64,000 nucleotides of DNA from Lepeophtheirus salmonis (lineage: Eukaryota > Arthropoda > Copepoda > Siphonostomatoida > Caligidae), in contig NC_052131.2 of NCBI RefSeq assembly GCF_016086655.4, positions 7,175,940-7,239,939 on the forward strand, written 5' to 3'. The translations under genes were made by a program, and so were the position numbers. The notes beneath the pieces were generated by a model, which worked only from the letters and a program-made list of their open reading frames with translations, was not told the origin of the DNA and ran no database searches. This document shows, piece by piece, positions 47,616 to 59,666 of this stretch (positions within the stretch are counted from its first letter, which is position 1; each line of letters opens with the position of its first letter).

Positions 47616-48875
47616 CCGGGTGTCCCGAAAGTCTTGACCGGTACCTTCGAGGACTTTTTCGAGGTTTCAGATACTTTTTACGTAAATCTTGCATAAAAAA
47701 AGTTAAAGATCGTGTTTTGATTAACAAGTTTTGTTTCAATAACATTTCCAAATTCATAATTGTTTTTGACATGGAGGCTAAAAGACATGAAGTAGCTGCT
47801 CTGCTTTGTGCAGGAATCAGCCACAAGGAGATCTCTGAGGCCACCAGCATGTCTGCCAGCACCATTGGCAGGATCAAGAGGAGGTTGGACAAGGGGAAAG
47901 GCCTTGAAGACAAGCCTCGAAGTAGGAGACCTGTCTTAAAGGCCACCAATGCCATTAAGAAGAAGATCAGGGCCCAGATCAAGATAAACCCTCTTCTGAG
48001 CATCAGAACAATTGCCAAGAAGAACAACATGGGTAAGACTACTGCTGCCAACATTGTCAAGGACATTGGGGGCAAGTCCTTGGTCTGCACCACCGTCCCT
48101 TGTTGTCCATGGCCAATATGGAGGCCAGATACATCCGATGCAAGAAGATTTTCAAAAACATGAAAGGTAATGGGGACAGAATTCTCATTTTTTCCGATGA
48201 GAAAACTTTTACAGTGGATCCAGTCTTCAACTGCAAAAATGATCGCTACATTAGCCTTAATGGTTACGTGGGATTCTGAAAATATGTGTCCATGACCAAG
48301 CACCCAGCCAGCATCATGATGCTTGGAGTTGTTAAATCAGATGGTAAAGCCATGCCTCCAGTCTTCTTTCGAGAGGGCTTCAGGCTCACCTTGGAGGACT
48401 ACACCAAGGTGCTCAAGACCAAGGTGGTCCCATGGATCAGGAAGGAGTATCCTGGCAAGAGGGTGTGTTTCCAGCAGGATGGGGCACCCGCACACACTGC
48501 CAAGAACACCCAGAAGTGGTTGAAGGAGAATGTGGAATTCTGGCCTAAGGACTTCTGGCCCCCTCCCCCGACCTGAATACCTTGGATTTCAGCATCTGGG
48601 CGCACATTGAGAGGCAGGTTTGCAAAAAACACCACAACAGTACCCATTCTCTCAAGGCCAGTATCACCAAGGCCTGGGCCAAGATGGACCCCACCTACAT
48701 CCCCGTGTTGTGGCTGTTATGGAAGCTAAAGGCCAAATTGTTAAAAACATATTATAGATTATAACCAAGCGAAGTTTTTTTATTAAAAACATTTTTCTGT
48801 ATCCCTACTTCTAGTCCTTGTAGATCTTAATGAAGTTGGAAGTTAGAAATCAGTCAGGACTTTCCGGACACCTGG
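47616..48875 (+). mobile_element. Mariner copy 2, inside the 3' LTR
   Basis: 1260 bp between TA dinucleotides (47614-47615 and 48876-48877). Ends match those of copy 1. The intact target duplication here shows that the mariner was inserted as a normal TA event into the LTR. Confidence 0.93.
47771..48757 (+). pseudogene. Mariner transposase pseudogene (copy 2)
   Basis: Same transposase as copy 1. MEAKRHEVAALLCAGISHKE starts at 47771; the stop seen in copy 1's helix-turn-helix region is absent. New lesions: a one-base deletion near 48093, an in-frame TGA near 48276 and a 25-base deletion near 48695. The one-base deletion in the C-rich run before the PDLNTLD motif (about 48563) is shared with copy 1. 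First and second catalytic aspartates (FSDEK, QQDGAPAH) are kept. Confidence 0.9.
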
Positions 48876-48961
48876 TATGTGTAAATATGTATTAATACAT
48901 GAAATAAAGGGTCTGTCTGTTTGAAGTGTATTTATTGATATCAATTAAAACGTAACATACC

Positions 48962-51356
48962 GAAAAAAGTCAATAACATAATGTGTCATTTATATTTTGG
49001 AAATAAAGGAGAAATTGGGAATTTCTCAATTTTCTTTATAACTACTTATATGTTCATACACCTCATGTATAATTGATTCTTCTTTTATAAAGCACAATAG
49101 CCTAATATTGAGATTCTAAAGTTGTATTTTTTTATTTTAGATACATTCAGAAACAAACTCATATAAATTATAAATAAATGATGTAACATTTTCTATCGCG
49201 CAATTCTCTTTATAGGAGAACTCATTTATTGCCCATATGTAATTAGTTATTCTGAGATACATTTTAAATACATTATATATATATATAGCTATGTATACAT
49301 ACTCACACTTCTCAGGTCCGTTTTATTTATTGGTATTGTTAATGATCTTAAAATAATGCACATTCCCTTTATATTATGTTCAATTGCATTCCTACAATAC
49401 TTAACTAGAATGCTTTATTAAGAAAGGACTCTGTATCTAACTTCATCAGATATATTGCATTAAAATGGTCTTAACCGCATCATAAGTAACACAGGAGAAC
49501 AGTTAGAGGGGGAAATGTAACAAAACTGCTTGGAGATGCATATTTTATAGATAGATCTTTTTTTTAAATTATACATTGAATATTTTTCTATAAAATGAAC
49601 TAGGATATTCCTCATCACCATGTATTATATATAAGTTATAATGATCTTAAGATGAGTATTGTTATGTATCATTTTTTAGTCTAAAAATGGAAATATATCG
49701 AACTCAGAACAAGATACATAATTAATAAAGATACTTTTTATTCATAAGACACACTTTTATGAAAGTTTTATTAATTCTACTTTTAATTTGGGGATTGGTT
49801 TAAGGGTAAAAAAGGACTCTGAACGACAATAATCCCTAATTACTATAATCTCAGATATTTCAGATGACTGAGAGAAAAACTGAGATCAATTTTAGATTCT
49901 GCTTTCTAAGATAAATTTCGTTTTTTGGGTTGAATTCATTTGTACAAAAGGTGTATTCTCCTGTGTAATCATGAAATATTGTGGAGTCCTTTTGGTTTTG
50001 GAATACAATGATAATTTTATGGTTTTGATCCTTAAATAAGTGTTCTTTTTATTTACATAGTCTACAACATGACAAGTTATAGATACTTGCTACTGGACTT
50101 GGGCTCAAATCCATACTTTGAACAATGGTACCTAAAATTGATTGAAAAAGCTAGAACTAGACTTGGAAGTGAAAGTTAAAACTCGATCTTTTATTGGATT
50201 TTAAACAATTTTTTAACGAATTTTCTTAGTATTGTTTCATTTTTTTCTTGGGGCACAAAGGTACGAACTATTATCAATCGTATTTTATTTCCAAGGATTT
50301 GGTCTGGCAGGTGAAGACTTGTGAAAGACTTAAACATGCAGTAAAAAGACTTTTCCCGACCCTTCAATTTTTTTTTTTTTTTTAAATTAAATAAGACACA
50401 AGAATATCATAAAAAAAGTGTTTCAGCTATTCAAATAATAAAAAAAGACTAAAAATTTTAAAGCTAGTAATCAAAAATCTGAATTATAGTATGATGATTG
50501 GTTAAAATAAGAAGATATACCTACTCAGGATCTGTCAAGGGAAAAACTTGAACAATATTTACAAGAGTAGGTTTTCATAAACGAACATCAAAACTGCAGA
50601 AAGTTGAAACTTATAGTATAGACTTGCAACTAAACATGAGTCCATATTTTGAAGACGTTGAACTCGATTTGATCACACAAACAAATACTTGAGACTTGCC
50701 TTGACTCAAAATCTAAGATTCGGATGCGGAGCAAAGAGTTAACACTAGATTTCGTTTTGCAGTAAAATTATTTTTTCTCAAATCTGCTCATTAAGTTGAA
50801 ACTCAGACCAAAATAGATATTTTTTCCCAGTTCAGTATATTTGTATATTTCTTCACTTTATTTTCGTTTTTTTGCTTTACTCTATACTCTGATTCTTTTC
50901 CTGTAAAAGGCACGCATTTTTAAGCTTGAAAAGACCTGAAGACACATTAATATCAGTTGACACCCTGTTTAGTATATTTAGAATATTCCTTTATCAAGCT
51001 GTTTATAATTTTTTCTTCACTCTTTCTAGTCTTAAGGGTATAAGTATGGCATCTATAACCTTACATTGACAGTTGAATTTTTAGGGCTATCATATTGTTT
51101 TTGATTTTATCAAGAGGATTAGTAAATTTTTACATGTCTTATACTCTTTTCTTGTAATAATTCATTAGTATAAGTCATATTTTAAAATAGACAGATTTAA
51201 AAAATGAAAATTTGACTATGTCATCTTTTTCATTCAAGAAAAACTCTATTTGATATTATCGGCAATACAATGACTCAATTTCTTCAGTATTGAGTTTATG
51301 ACAATCTGTGTTATAAATTGTCCAGGTCTACCCTTTCCTTTTATGTGAGTTGTACA
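48962..51356. other. AT-rich stretch without recognised gene
   Basis: No host gene seen. The part 50080..50750 repeats words such as ttgaaact, gacttg and aactcgat, as in a degenerate dispersed repeat (aagtcca, gagacttgcc). A 97-codon minus frame at 51246..51539 crosses the end of the next mariner and is not a gene. Confidence 0.45.
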
Positions 51357-51358
51357 TA

Positions 51359-51998
51359 CCGGGTGCAGCAAACAAATCTTTACAGTTCGTTTTGCTAGAT
51401 AAACCAAGGTTTTTGAGAATATGGTAAGAATTGTACGGTCAAATACTAAACATAAAAACAAAAAACATGATCTTCTTAAGTGTCTTAGAAGCCGAGAAAA
51501 TGCCATCTGAGTTTGACCAATGAATTTCAGTCCATGCACTTTAGGACGCTGAACTTGGTGTTCCAGCAGGATGTTGCAACTGAAGACACTTCCAAGAAGA
51601 CCCAGAAGTGGTTACAGGAGGGACAATTAGCCCTTCTGTCAAAAGAAAATGTAGCCCTCCTATTCACCAGATGTCAACCCATTGGACTTAAGTTTTTGAG
51701 TGCATGTTGAGTCCAAGGCCTGCACCGTCCATCACCTAAATATCAACAGCCTCAGGAACACTGTCAACCAGCAATGGGATGCCATTTTTGAGTACTAAAT
51801 CCGTAATGAGTGCAATGTCTTCTGTAGCCGTCTGGAAGCAATCATTGCTGCCGAGGGGGCTATATCGATTATTAATATAGCCATGACATCATATTAGTTA
51901 TTTTTATTTGATTGACATACCCTATTACAACTAGTTGCTCAAATACATCTTGATAAAGTTCTTGACTGAAAATATAAAGATTTGTTCGCCACACCTGG
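51359..51998 (+). mobile_element. Short deleted mariner element
   Basis: 640 bp between TA dinucleotides (51357-51358, 51999-52000). Ends CCGGGTGCAGCAAACAAATC and, on the other strand at the right, CCAGGTGTGGCGAACAAATC. About half the length of a full mariner: only the C-terminal half of a transposase is present. Confidence 0.88.
51555..51896 (+). pseudogene. Mariner transposase C-terminal remnant
   Basis: Begins near the second catalytic motif (FQQDVATEDTSKKTQKWLQE, usual form FQQDGAPAHT), so the aspartate survives but its neighbours do not. In shifted frames come parts like the PLDF motif near 51690 and, further on, SKACTVHHPNI- and IIAAEGGYID-like C-terminal blocks to about 51880. No N-terminal half. 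Dead. Confidence 0.78.
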
Positions 51999-52019
51999 TA
52001 TATAAAAACTGTCATTTCC

Positions 52020-52210
52020 AATTCAGCCTAAAAATCGGCGTAGACCGGACAAAAAATAAGACGGATCAGGAGCAGTTGATTTAGTAGGACTGATATATCC
52101 CAATTTTTTCTATGACTGAATTGCTTTAAAGAACTGCATTAGTTCAAACCGACAAAAAATTTGATCCCAGACCGGTATAGTAGTTCAATATTAAAACTCC
52201 ATACAAATAA
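52020..52210. repeat. Dispersed repeat C, copy
   Basis: Carries tagaccggac, aggactgata, agttcaaaccgac and cccagaccggtatag, words shared with 57310..57530 and 32135..32225. No coding content; the edges are unclear. Confidence 0.35.
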
Positions 52211-55200
52211 TCCAATAGAGAGAGCGATTCAGAATTATTAAAACATTCATTTGAACATAATTGAGTTAAGAGAGTATTTAAAGTACAGTTTCAATGATGA
52301 TTTTTTAATTTTTTTAAAATTAACCATGCATGATATGAGTACCGTCTTTAATTTATAATCTAACATAAGTGCATTGTATTAATTTAAATTAAATAACTTT
52401 AGTAGAATGATAGTTGAATTAATCAAGTTTTTAACTTACAAAAGCTTAGCAAAAATTATACTCATTTACTGTCAGTAAAATTATATTCTTCAATTACATT
52501 AAAATATTTGAACGTTTAGAGTAGGGTGTTTTCATAATAAAATATAAATTTTACTGAAATCGTTTGTTCATTATTGCTTTTATCTCAAGAAAAATGAAAA
52601 AAACTTTTATATTACAAAATATCAGAATGTGTGGTCCACAGAATGCAAAAATTTTACAAACTTTAAATAAGTATTGATAGATGTGAACGGAATACTTTTC
52701 ATGAATAGAAAACAACACATCTAATCAAAAACTTTTTTTACTGGGGTTGTGAGATTGAAGGAATATCCAAATTGTCATGCACATATTCCAGATAGTCATA
52801 ATTTCTTTAATCCTACAACTGTAGAGCATGTGGGATATGCACTAATTTTCAAGAAATCAGGCAGAATATATCTCATGCAAGATCCTTTTCATGATAATTG
52901 TTGCTGGCTTTGTCATCTAACAAAATTCCTTGGAACTATCAGTCATTAAATTATCATTTGATCAAATTGAAAATATTTAAAGGATAATTAATACCTTGGT
53001 TTTTAATGTCTTAATTATGAAGGTACTATTACCTCAAACTTTATGAATTATTGCAATTTTTATTAACTATTTAATTGTGTATTTTTATATAATAGTGAAA
53101 ATTTAGCTGTTGATTTGTATTTATGTATTGGAATAGAATGGCGACTTACACTACAAATAAAATAAAAAAATCAATGCAAGTTTTAAAAATTTACAAAAAT
53201 ATTTAAAAAAAAAAAAACAAGACATAAATCACAAAAAAAATTTTTTTTTCAATTCTCCTTCTTTTATATTGTTATAAAGAATATAAAAAATATTTTTTTT
53301 AAAATGTCTATTTTTCCTTATTTTTGTGTGTCTGTACAAACATGTTCTCATATTCCAAAGATATACAGAAAAAAATTAATTATATTTGTTTCATCTAAAG
53401 ACATATACCTACAAAATATATTTGATGTTTTTTTCGTTTATTCGGTTACTTTAAAATTAAAAATAACACATCACCATGTTGGAAACTAACTATTTAAAAA
53501 AAAAAAAACTCAGTCAGCCACAAAAGCAAAAATTTTTGTCAATAAAGGTAATTTTCATGTTTTTTGAAATAAAAGAAACAGACAATCTTTATCAAAGTGT
53601 AAGATAAAGTGAATTTTTTCCTTGAAAACTCAAATTTCATATTCCTTTAGCAAATAATAAAAATATAAAAAACTAAATTCAAATCAACAAAAAATTCTAA
53701 TGGAACTACATTAACGGCAAAAAGACCTTGAATTTTTTTAAATTTAACAATATTAACTCCGAAAAGATACTTTTGCTAAATTCTTTTATGCTGTAGTAAA
53801 GATATAACGGCAAAAAAATTCTCCCCCCCCCAAACTACAATATTACTGTTAAATCTGTTGCTGTAATATGTTTACATTTCTATCTATCAAAAAACTTAAG
53901 CTATCATAATTTGTTATATATAATTAGGTAGGATGATACTGAGTTGTTATCACATTTAAAGAATTTTTTTTTGTTTCTGATTTTATTTGTCCAAACTATG
54001 GATATGAAAATGGGAGATACTTCATTTTCTATAATGTTGATAACATCATATACAACAACTATTACGTCAAATAAAGCTATATAATGCTAAAATATCCACT
54101 GTTAATGTAAATGAAAGTCACGGAGGGTTTATTCACATAGGAAATTATTATCACATTGGGTCATTTATCTCGTTTTTTTAAATAATTTATTACAAATTAT
54201 CATTAAAGGTTGTTATTTATATATCATAAGATGACACATAATTCACTTATATAAGTCAGAAATTTGTTTCGTTCATTAAAAATTGTGAACAAAAAATAAA
54301 TAAAAAGATTTATCGCAAAGTTAGTCGAATAAAATAAAAAAATGAGATGATATTATTTATATATACTCAAAAATACGAAAAATTACTATAGCTGTAATAC
54401 AATACTTATGTAAAATTTATCAGCTAATGAAAGATTACATAATAATACCAAACTACTAGCATTTTGCAATCACATTTCAGGAATAAAATTTATGCATAAA
54501 TTATCTAAAATATTGAACGGTCAACATTATTTATCTCAGCTCAATATTTTTCTAAATAAATCAGTTATACTGATACCCTCGCAGACAAGAATTCCGAAAA
54601 CATGAAGAAGATAAAGAATCCCAACTTTTTAGTAAAAGACACATTGAAAACAATATTTGACTTTTTAAGGTAGTTGCCTAATTCGATCTTCAAAAACTTC
54701 ATGAATCAAACTTTATAAAAACCACCCATTATATCATTTATCCCCAAATTAAGCTAAGGGGGAAGCCTCTAATTTCATTATTTTCAGAAGTTTACGTGTT
54801 GTTTATACAAATCTGCTCATTGTTCTTTTTATAATTAAATACATTCTTTTAACTACCTAAAATAAAGTTACTTTAAAAAAATTATATTTATTTTTGTATC
54901 CTATGTCCAAAACTGAAATATTGGTCGAGTATCTATAAGACACTACTACATAAGAAGACAAAATGATTATCAATCGTTCATGCCTTCATTTACATACCTT
55001 GTCTTGTTTAATCACTATTACGTTATGCTAAAACCGTTTAAGTAAGGCGTAGATACATGTAATTATACAGAGATTCATATGTCTGTTATATTTATGGTAA
55101 TAATTAAAAGGAAAACAGGGATGTAATTAATCATTTTTTTGGATACATATATGTTTAAGATATCTGCACATAAATCACACAAAACGACGAAGAAGTAGAT

Positions 55201-57306
55201 GCCCCATCAGCTTTAAATATATTAAAAAATATTCAATTATGATCAATGAGGCATGAACATTATTTACTTATATTAGTTTGTAAACAACGCGACTGAGAGT
55301 GGCGCCATCTTACGGCAAAATAATGCGACTCCCTGATGATGCTGTTATTCAACGAAAAAATATAGGTATGCTACGCAAATAAAGGGTGTTGTGAAAAAAT
55401 ATGTTACATCTTCTAGCTATAGACTATCACATCACTTTACGAACAATATATATATTTTTAGTTTGCTCCATGGTACATAAATTTTGATGACCTAATTATT
55501 GCAAGTGTATATATATATATATATATATTTACATTTGCATTATATAAATTTATATTCAAAAGTTACTTAGGTTGTTTTCCTTTTTTGCTCCATGGAGAGA
55601 GTTTCGAAAATAATTTTACTTATCATTTTTATAGGTTGAATAAATGTCTATCAAAATTATTCATTTACAAAAATAAAATAATCATTTGTTAAAATCAGGA
55701 TTAATATAAACACTAGGTTAGACCATTATGTAATCGAGCTTGCTAAAATTTCCAATTTGATGTACCGTACCCATTGCAGGGCAAAACAGATAGATTTTGA
55801 CATAATATGTAACCAATCATTGTCCATGACGTCACTTCTGATAGAATTTTCAGTTTGATGTATCGTGCCAATTGCTGGGAAAGAAAATCTCCCACTTATT
55901 CACTATGACGTCAATTCTAAAAATCGTGGTGGAAGTCAGACCTCAGTCGTACACGCGTGATAGTATAACCTTCTATTTCAAATAACCTTGATGTTAATCT
56001 TTATTGGATAAATCAATAATTTTTATTTATTTTATCAAATTTGAACAAGATATGTGATCTAAAAAGGCATCGTAGACGGATGAAATTTCTCATAGGTTAT
56101 TTTGTTACTTCAAACGTAATCAAAATTCGAGAAAAGGTTGGCAAATAAAACTGTTCTAATATATATGGTATCTTTACATAAAATCAATGTTGAACAAAAA
56201 TGTGAAGATTCCAATATAAAGTTATAAATCTGTCAAACAATGTCCTTCTTAAAATATAATAAACCCTCTTTTCAATACACTTCATACATATATTAATACA
56301 AGCTAATATTTCATGTGCATATTTAACTAAATTATAGTTTTTCTATTCAAATTTATTGGATAAATCAAGATACTCTAGAATTAAATTCATAGTTTAAACC
56401 CTTGATTTAATTTAAGAGACTTATATTGGCCCCAATATGGCGTTTCATACAAAATTTATATATTTTGTATTTTTAAAATGTTCTTTTAATTTTTCAGGTA
56501 GGGTTGAACAAATGTTAACATTAAGGTTATAGATTTACTAAAACTGACCTAGATTTTTTTTTGAAGTCTATAAAGTATATTTGCTTCTTTTTGAACGACT
56601 TGGTGCAAGCTACACACATTTAGTTCAAGAGGTTCATGTTTCTATTATTTATGATCAATTTTAGCCATTTAAAATTAGTTTGTAACACACCAAAAGGATT
56701 AATACGGATAATTTGTTGATTGACGATTTAATTTTGAGAAAAATTATTCTAACTTACTTTTTTGTTGACGGGCCAAATATTTTACATCACTTAATACAAA
56801 TATTTGAATGATTATACGATCCATTATGTATTGCCTAAATATATTTTGTATTCATGTTTAGGAAATAAAAAAATATGTAACATGTGCATAAATACTTGAT
56901 AACTTTTGTATAGGATGAAAGGATTTTGAAAATGAACAGCAAAAAAACTTCCTCAAATAATGATATAATCAAAAAAATTTTAACATATTCTAATAACATG
57001 TCAAGAATACTTATAAAAAACTAAATAAATGACAAGTAATGTTATTACTAACAAAAACAAATATATTTTCTTACGAACAAAGGTGAAAACCTTTGTACAT
57101 ATCCTATTAATATTTATAAATTATCCTTATTTCTTAAGAAATAATATGGAAACGAAAAGGATTTATAAGGCTTTTAAAATCTCATTAGCACTACGGCCAT
57201 ACATTCTTCAAGTTGGTAAAGTCCATTTTTTTTTTTATTGCAAGTTACAACACATTTAATCTAATTGACATTTTTGAAACAAGGAAAATCATTCTAGATA
57301 GATATT
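52211..57306. other. AT-rich stretch without recognised gene
   Basis: Includes a mariner-end-like word at 55384 (gggtgttgtgaaaaaatatg), an (AT)n microsatellite at about 55507..55528 and two related segments at 55750..55800 and 55845..55900 (aatttc/ttcagtttgatgta[c/t]cgt…cc[a]attgc), a short local duplication. No gene seen. Confidence 0.45.
55507..55528. repeat. (AT)n microsatellite
   Basis: About eleven uninterrupted AT dinucleotides. Confidence 0.9.
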
Positions 57307-57307
57307 A

Positions 57308-57537
57308 GTGTTGTGTCAGATCTTATTTGGAACTGAAGACTGTAAATTTTTTCCAGTTCAGTCTCGTTCTGGTCCATTTCAGTTCTACATATCAGTTTTA
57401 AAATTGTGACGTTCCTCAACTTGATTCCTTTTTTTTAAGTCAGTTCTAGTACTGAAAGTACATAGGACCGACGGTGTTCAGGACTGATAGGACCCGTCCA
57501 TAGACTGGACCAAATAAATAAGGGCTGACACACCCTT
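57308..57537. mobile_element. Small TA-flanked MITE
   Basis: 230 bp between TA dinucleotides. The ends GTGTTGTGTCAG (left) and, on the other strand, AGGGTGTGTCAG (right) form short terminal inverted repeats that continue with CTTATTT. No coding content. The body has words (ccagttcagtc, aggactgataggaccc) shared with repeat C at 52020 and 32135. Confidence 0.58.
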
Positions 57538-59147
57538 AATATATATAATATAATAAAGGGTTAACCAATGTTGACGTATCTTCACGTACAAATATAGGGA
57601 GCTCCAGTATCAATATATATTTTTTTTACCACAGTTTCAAACATACTAAAGTTAAGAATAGATACCATAACAAATCCTGTAGTTAATTACTTCAATAGTA
57701 AAAAGTCATAAAAATTTGCAAATTAAATCATTTTTTTTTCTCAAAATATGTTTGATATCCAGATACTGATATGAGAATAAAGTAAGTAAAATACCATCTA
57801 TAGACTATTTTTTAGTTCCATAATCTTATTGCTTAACATAATACCAAATTATGAGAGCTGTACTATTACGATGTATGTTTTAAGCCACATTGATTGCATG
57901 GGTCCCAAATCCCCATATGGGTTGGACTGGAATTTAAATTTGAATATTAATGAAAACATGGACGGCCTTTTTTTATAAAATACATGTCATATGATCTTAT
58001 AATTAAGAAAAGTTATAAAAAAAATTCTAACATGACATTTTTTAATCAAATAAAGGGCTTACTATGCCCAATAGTTGTTGCAGTGGTCTAAGGTCGGCTC
58101 TACATTTATACATATATTAATATGTTAACAAATAAAAAAAGTAATATCTTTTTACTTTAAAGAGTAAACATATTTAATTAATCAAAAACATTTGTTAGTA
58201 TATTCCTCTCATAATAAGTGGAGTTTAGACAATATAAGATACAATGTGATGAATAATTTAATATTCTGTTTTACATATTTGAGATATGTATAGTTTGCAA
58301 GTGGAATTAAAAAAAAACTTGTTAAAATTTGAGGTATTTTGCATTTATTGTTTAAAAAAGACTTTTGGAGTACGTATAATTTAATTAAAACCAACATGTA
58401 AAAATTAAAGAATGTAGTTAGAGTTGAAAGTTAATTTGTAGGACTTCAGGTATTAGAATTTTGATAGAGAAAAAAATCTCATTATAAAAACGTAAATGTT
58501 GGTTATTATATTATAAAGTTTTGAGTTGGAGTTTTGTTTTGACTTTATTGTTAAGTCAATAAAAATAAATTTAAATATAGAATATTCGGAATTGAAAACT
58601 ACTGGATTTCCAAATATATAATAAACATGAATATAAATTAGTGAAAGTCGAGGTAAGATGATGCAGTTTTCACTCTTAAGAATGTTACTCTACTTATATT
58701 TTTTGGCAAACTTCAAAACAATAATTAATTATTAGCAAGAATATCAAAACATAGTAAATGCTTATAATATCTCAAAGAATACTTAACTGATTAACTCGAT
58801 CAGAAAACAATTTGATAAAATATTAAGAAATAAAAATTAAAGTAATAAAATATTTATGAATATGAAAAAGTTACTCAAAGGCAGTTAAATTAGAAAATGA
58901 GACAATATTCAATATTTTGCGTACTCGCAACCATAAAGAATTGTAGCTAAAAAAACATTAGAAAGTGGTTATTCTTGTTTGAAAATGAAAGGTGACAACT
59001 TTCCTCGTGCACAGCCCAACTACCGTGGATATACTCCAACATTGTAAAATTATTTCCTCATAAAACATCTTGTAAAATATGACATTCTAGAGATATATAA
59101 AATACAAAAGCAAAAAAAGCCTTTAACCGTTTTTGATAGAACATACA
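57538..59147. other. AT-rich stretch without recognised gene
   Basis: No frame, RNA gene or named repeat recognised. Confidence 0.5.
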
Positions 59148-59149
59148 TA

Positions 59150-59664
59150 CACCGGGATCTGACAAGTTTCCGGCCTAACAAAGATACAATACGTTTTTTT
59201 CTGAATTTCTATCTTTCAAAATAGTCTTCTTGTAAGTCTACACACTTCTTTCAGTGATATTTCCTTCTTTGTAATCCTTCAAACAGTACACAGAGCATTT
59301 CTCCACAAAATAATTGTCCACAAGACACTTTTTTTTTATAGCTCATTTACCCCGAGTTGGATTGACTTAGACGCGTCACATTTTAATACAACTAGCCTTT
59401 ATATGTCTCTTATTCTTTGAATGAATTTGAAGGGCGCAGTATTAATAATAAAAATTCAATGACAGCTCGAAGCTGGATTTTCTCCATTTTCACAAAAACG
59501 CTCATATCAACTCATTTAAACAACTGTTACATAAGAACTGCTCGTCCAAAATTGGTAAAACTTGTTGAGTAACTATCTACAGATGCTAGATAGATGTGAA
59601 TAACCTTTATTTAAGAGCGCTACCATCTTCACGTTGAGGTGGGAAACTTTTTGGAACATCCTCA
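59150..59664 (-). mobile_element. Deleted mariner element
   Basis: 515 bp between TA dinucleotides (59148-59149, 59665-59666). The ends share ggat…caa[aa]agtttcc…cct. Near the left end the minus strand encodes KKCVDLQEDYFER (about 59250..59210), the usual last part of a mariner transposase (W-x-K-C-V-x-x-x-G-D-Y-F-E). The rest of the transposase is gone. Confidence 0.7.
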
Positions 59665-59666
59665 TA

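Larger units (their letters stand above)
42096..48957 (+). mobile_element. Ty3/gypsy-type LTR retrotransposon, decayed, with a mariner in each LTR
   Basis: A 6.86-kb retroelement on the plus strand. Order: LTR (42096..43503), primer binding site (43504), gag, protease, reverse transcriptase, RNase H, integrase, polypurine tract (47569..47578), LTR (47579..48957). RT and RNase H before integrase places it in Ty3/gypsy; the two-knuckle-like gag tail (…GKGGKCPTY…, then a full CCHC) and the tRNA-Ser-like primer site fit the Mag-like branch. LTRs begin TG and end TA/CA. The flanking four bases are gacc on the left and tacc on the right, an imperfect target duplication. Every gene has stops or frameshifts, so it cannot move by itself. 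Each LTR is mostly a mariner element at the same position. Confidence 0.9.
47579..48957 (+). repeat. 3' LTR with embedded mariner
   Basis: tgatatgatataagtatca to 47613, TA, mariner 47616..48875, TA, then 80 bp with aaataaagg to aacgtaaca. Same order and same insertion point as the 5' LTR; differences include several small indels. Confidence 0.9.

Noticed and set aside
47104..48303. A 399-codon open frame on the minus strand
   Set aside because: It runs antisense through the integrase remnant, the polypurine tract and the mariner in the 3' LTR. The amino-acid content matches nothing and the sense strand explains the sequence fully.
42096..48957. Two independent mariner insertions into the LTRs
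   Set aside because: The same TA site, same orientation and a shared lesion in both copies make duplication by reverse transcription far simpler.
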